Assembly (NCBI RefSeq): GCF_001514205.1
Contig: NZ_KQ948770.1
Location: 298,057-362,056, forward strand
DNA length: 64,000 nucleotides
Source: Streptomyces griseoruber
GTDB taxonomy: Bacteria; Actinomycetota; Actinomycetes; Streptomycetales; Streptomycetaceae
Reading direction: 5' to 3'
Shown: piece after piece, positions 63,133 to 64,000 of the stretch
Position numbering within the stretch: position 1 is the first letter of the stretch
Layout of the letters: each line of letters starts with the position of its first letter
Translations under genes and position numbers: made by a program
Notes under the pieces: model-generated
The model's input: only the letters and a program-made list of their open reading frames with translations
Database searches by the model: none
What the model was told of the DNA's origin: nothing

Positions 63133-64000
63133 ATGCGCGCTGGCGAACCTCTGCCCGCCGTGGGAGAGGTCCTCGCCTCCCTCGCGACCGGCCTGTGGCA
63201 CTGGAGCACGGCCACCGGGCAGGTCACGGTCGACGCCGAGGCCGCCCGGCTGCTCGGCCTGCCCGCCGAGGGGACGGTCCTCAGCGAGGCCCAGACCCGG
63301 GCCCGGCTGCACCCCGTCGACTGGAACGAGATCACCGGGGTGATCCAGCTCGCCGTCGCCGAGGGCACCCTCGCCGAGGTGCGGATCCGGATCATGGACG
63401 AGCAGGGACGGATCATCCGGGTGGTCCGCAGCCGTTCCAAACCCTCCTACGACCCCGAGAAGCGGGCGTACGAGCTGATCGGCACCCTCCAGGAGGTCAC
63501 CGAGCCCCGCCCCGGCACCCCCGCCGGGCGCACCGCCGTCACCGGTGACTGGCGGCGCTCACGGGAGGCGTTCCTGCTGGACGCGGGCCGGGCGCTGGCG
63601 GAGGCGCGGTCCACGGAGGAGGTGCTGCGGGTGGCGGCGGGCCTGGCGATGCCGGGGTTCTCGCCGGACGGGCTCGCCGTCTTCGGGGTCGACGGGGACC
63701 GGCTGACGATCATCGGCCACCACGGCCAGCAGCCCGGCGACGAGGAACCCTTCACCCATATGCCCGTGGAGACGGACTACCCGGCCGCCGAGGTCGTCCG
63801 CACCGGCCGGGCCGTGTACCTCTCCTCACCCGGGCAGTACAAGGAGCGCTACCCCCTCACCTGGCCGATGGCCGCGCACTTCGGCCGGGAGTCCTGGGCG
63901 TTCGTGCCGCTGACGGTGGCCGGGCGGACGATGGGCGCCTGGATGGCCGCCTTCACCCACCCGGTGGCCTTCACCCCGGACGAGCGGTCCGTCCTCACCA
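63133..64000 (+). CDS. PAS/GAF signalling protein, 3' end beyond window (likely PP2C/SpoIIE-type phosphatase)
   Basis: 289 codons visible, no stop. ATG 63133 starts MRAGEPLPAVGEVLASLATG. A PAS-like domain (LWHWSTATGQVTVDAEAARLLGL...IRVVRSRSKPSYDPEKRAYELIGTLQEVTEP, about residues 18-130) is followed by a GAF-like region (REAFLLDAGRALAEARSTEEVLRVAAGL, from about 145). In Streptomyces this layout usually ends in a SpoIIE-type PP2C phosphatase domain; that domain is not in view, so the type is inferred. Probable cytosolic sensor. Confidence 0.7.
   Translation, partial: MRAGEPLPAVGEVLASLATGLWHWSTATGQVTVDAEAARLLGLPAEGTVLSEAQTRARLHPVDWNEITGVIQLAVAEGTLAEVRIRIMDEQGRIIRVVRSRSKPSYDPEKRAYELIGTLQEVTEPRPGTPAGRTAVTGDWRRSREAFLLDAGRALAEARSTEEVLRVAAGLAMPGFSPDGLAVFGVDGDRLTIIGHHGQQPGDEEPFTHMPVETDYPAAEVVRTGRAVYLSSPGQYKERYPLTWPMAAHFGRESWAFVPLTVAGRTMGAWMAAFTHPVAFTPDERSVLT

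Overview
The window is high-GC actinobacterial DNA and almost certainly comes from a Streptomyces chromosome. The gene order recalls the S. coelicolor core near oriC: bkdR-bkdABC, a second bkd cluster, two Ser/Thr kinases, a K15-type DD-transpeptidase, a pirin gene carrying a phiC31-type attB, and aspS. Four ParB-binding parS sites (three after moeA, one before aspS) and a pair of DnaA boxes also point to the origin-proximal core. GTG and TTG starts, ATGA overlaps and strong GC-rich hairpin terminators are typical of the genus.

1-11 kb: an Lrp-type regulator diverges from a branched-chain 2-oxoacid dehydrogenase operon (E1alpha, E1beta, E2). Then come a molybdenum-cofactor pair (MobA-like protein, MoeA), a parS cluster, a K+ channel diverging from a stand-alone paralogue of its RCK domain, a quinone oxidoreductase, a repeat-rich membrane-anchored protein and the proteasome activator Bpa. 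11-19 kb: two divergent membrane Ser/Thr kinases and a second bkdABC operon. 19-39 kb: a GntR-MFS pair, a DD-transpeptidase, a mycothiol-dependent isomerase-like protein, a C-N hydrolase, an AraC-type regulator with a cupin, a thioredoxin/NHL protein, a GT2 glycosyltransferase with a 54-residue LAATG protein, an M18 aminopeptidase, a 0.6-kb degenerate tandem repeat, a large acyl-CoA dehydrogenase and a secreted beta-propeller/Ig-like protein.

39.28-53.77 kb: a 14.5-kb integrative element lies in the pirin gene at a phiC31-type attB. It encodes a phiC31-family large serine integrase, a gp3-like directionality factor, a DUF3631 ATPase, a MobC-like protein and an HUH relaxase. No TraB/FtsK translocase is visible, so it looks mobilizable rather than self-transmissible. 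Cargo comprises an XRE/TPR regulator, a NUDIX hydrolase, a protein with an Asn/Gln-rich amyloid-like segment, an unknown 249-residue protein, an APH-fold kinase-like protein, a methyltransferase broken by an in-frame TAG, and a HAD protein. The left pirin copy is full length. The original 3' part lies beyond the right end, so two ~750-bp pirin segments flank the element as direct repeats, and the left junction looks like an attB rather than an attL.

54.5-64 kb: the chromosomal core resumes with a secreted Ig-like protein, an ADP-ribosylglycohydrolase, two DUF397 proteins, remnants of Rpn-like genes, two paralogous Tat-exported intradiol dioxygenase-like proteins, aspS, a fourth parS site and the start of a PAS/GAF signalling protein that runs off the right edge.
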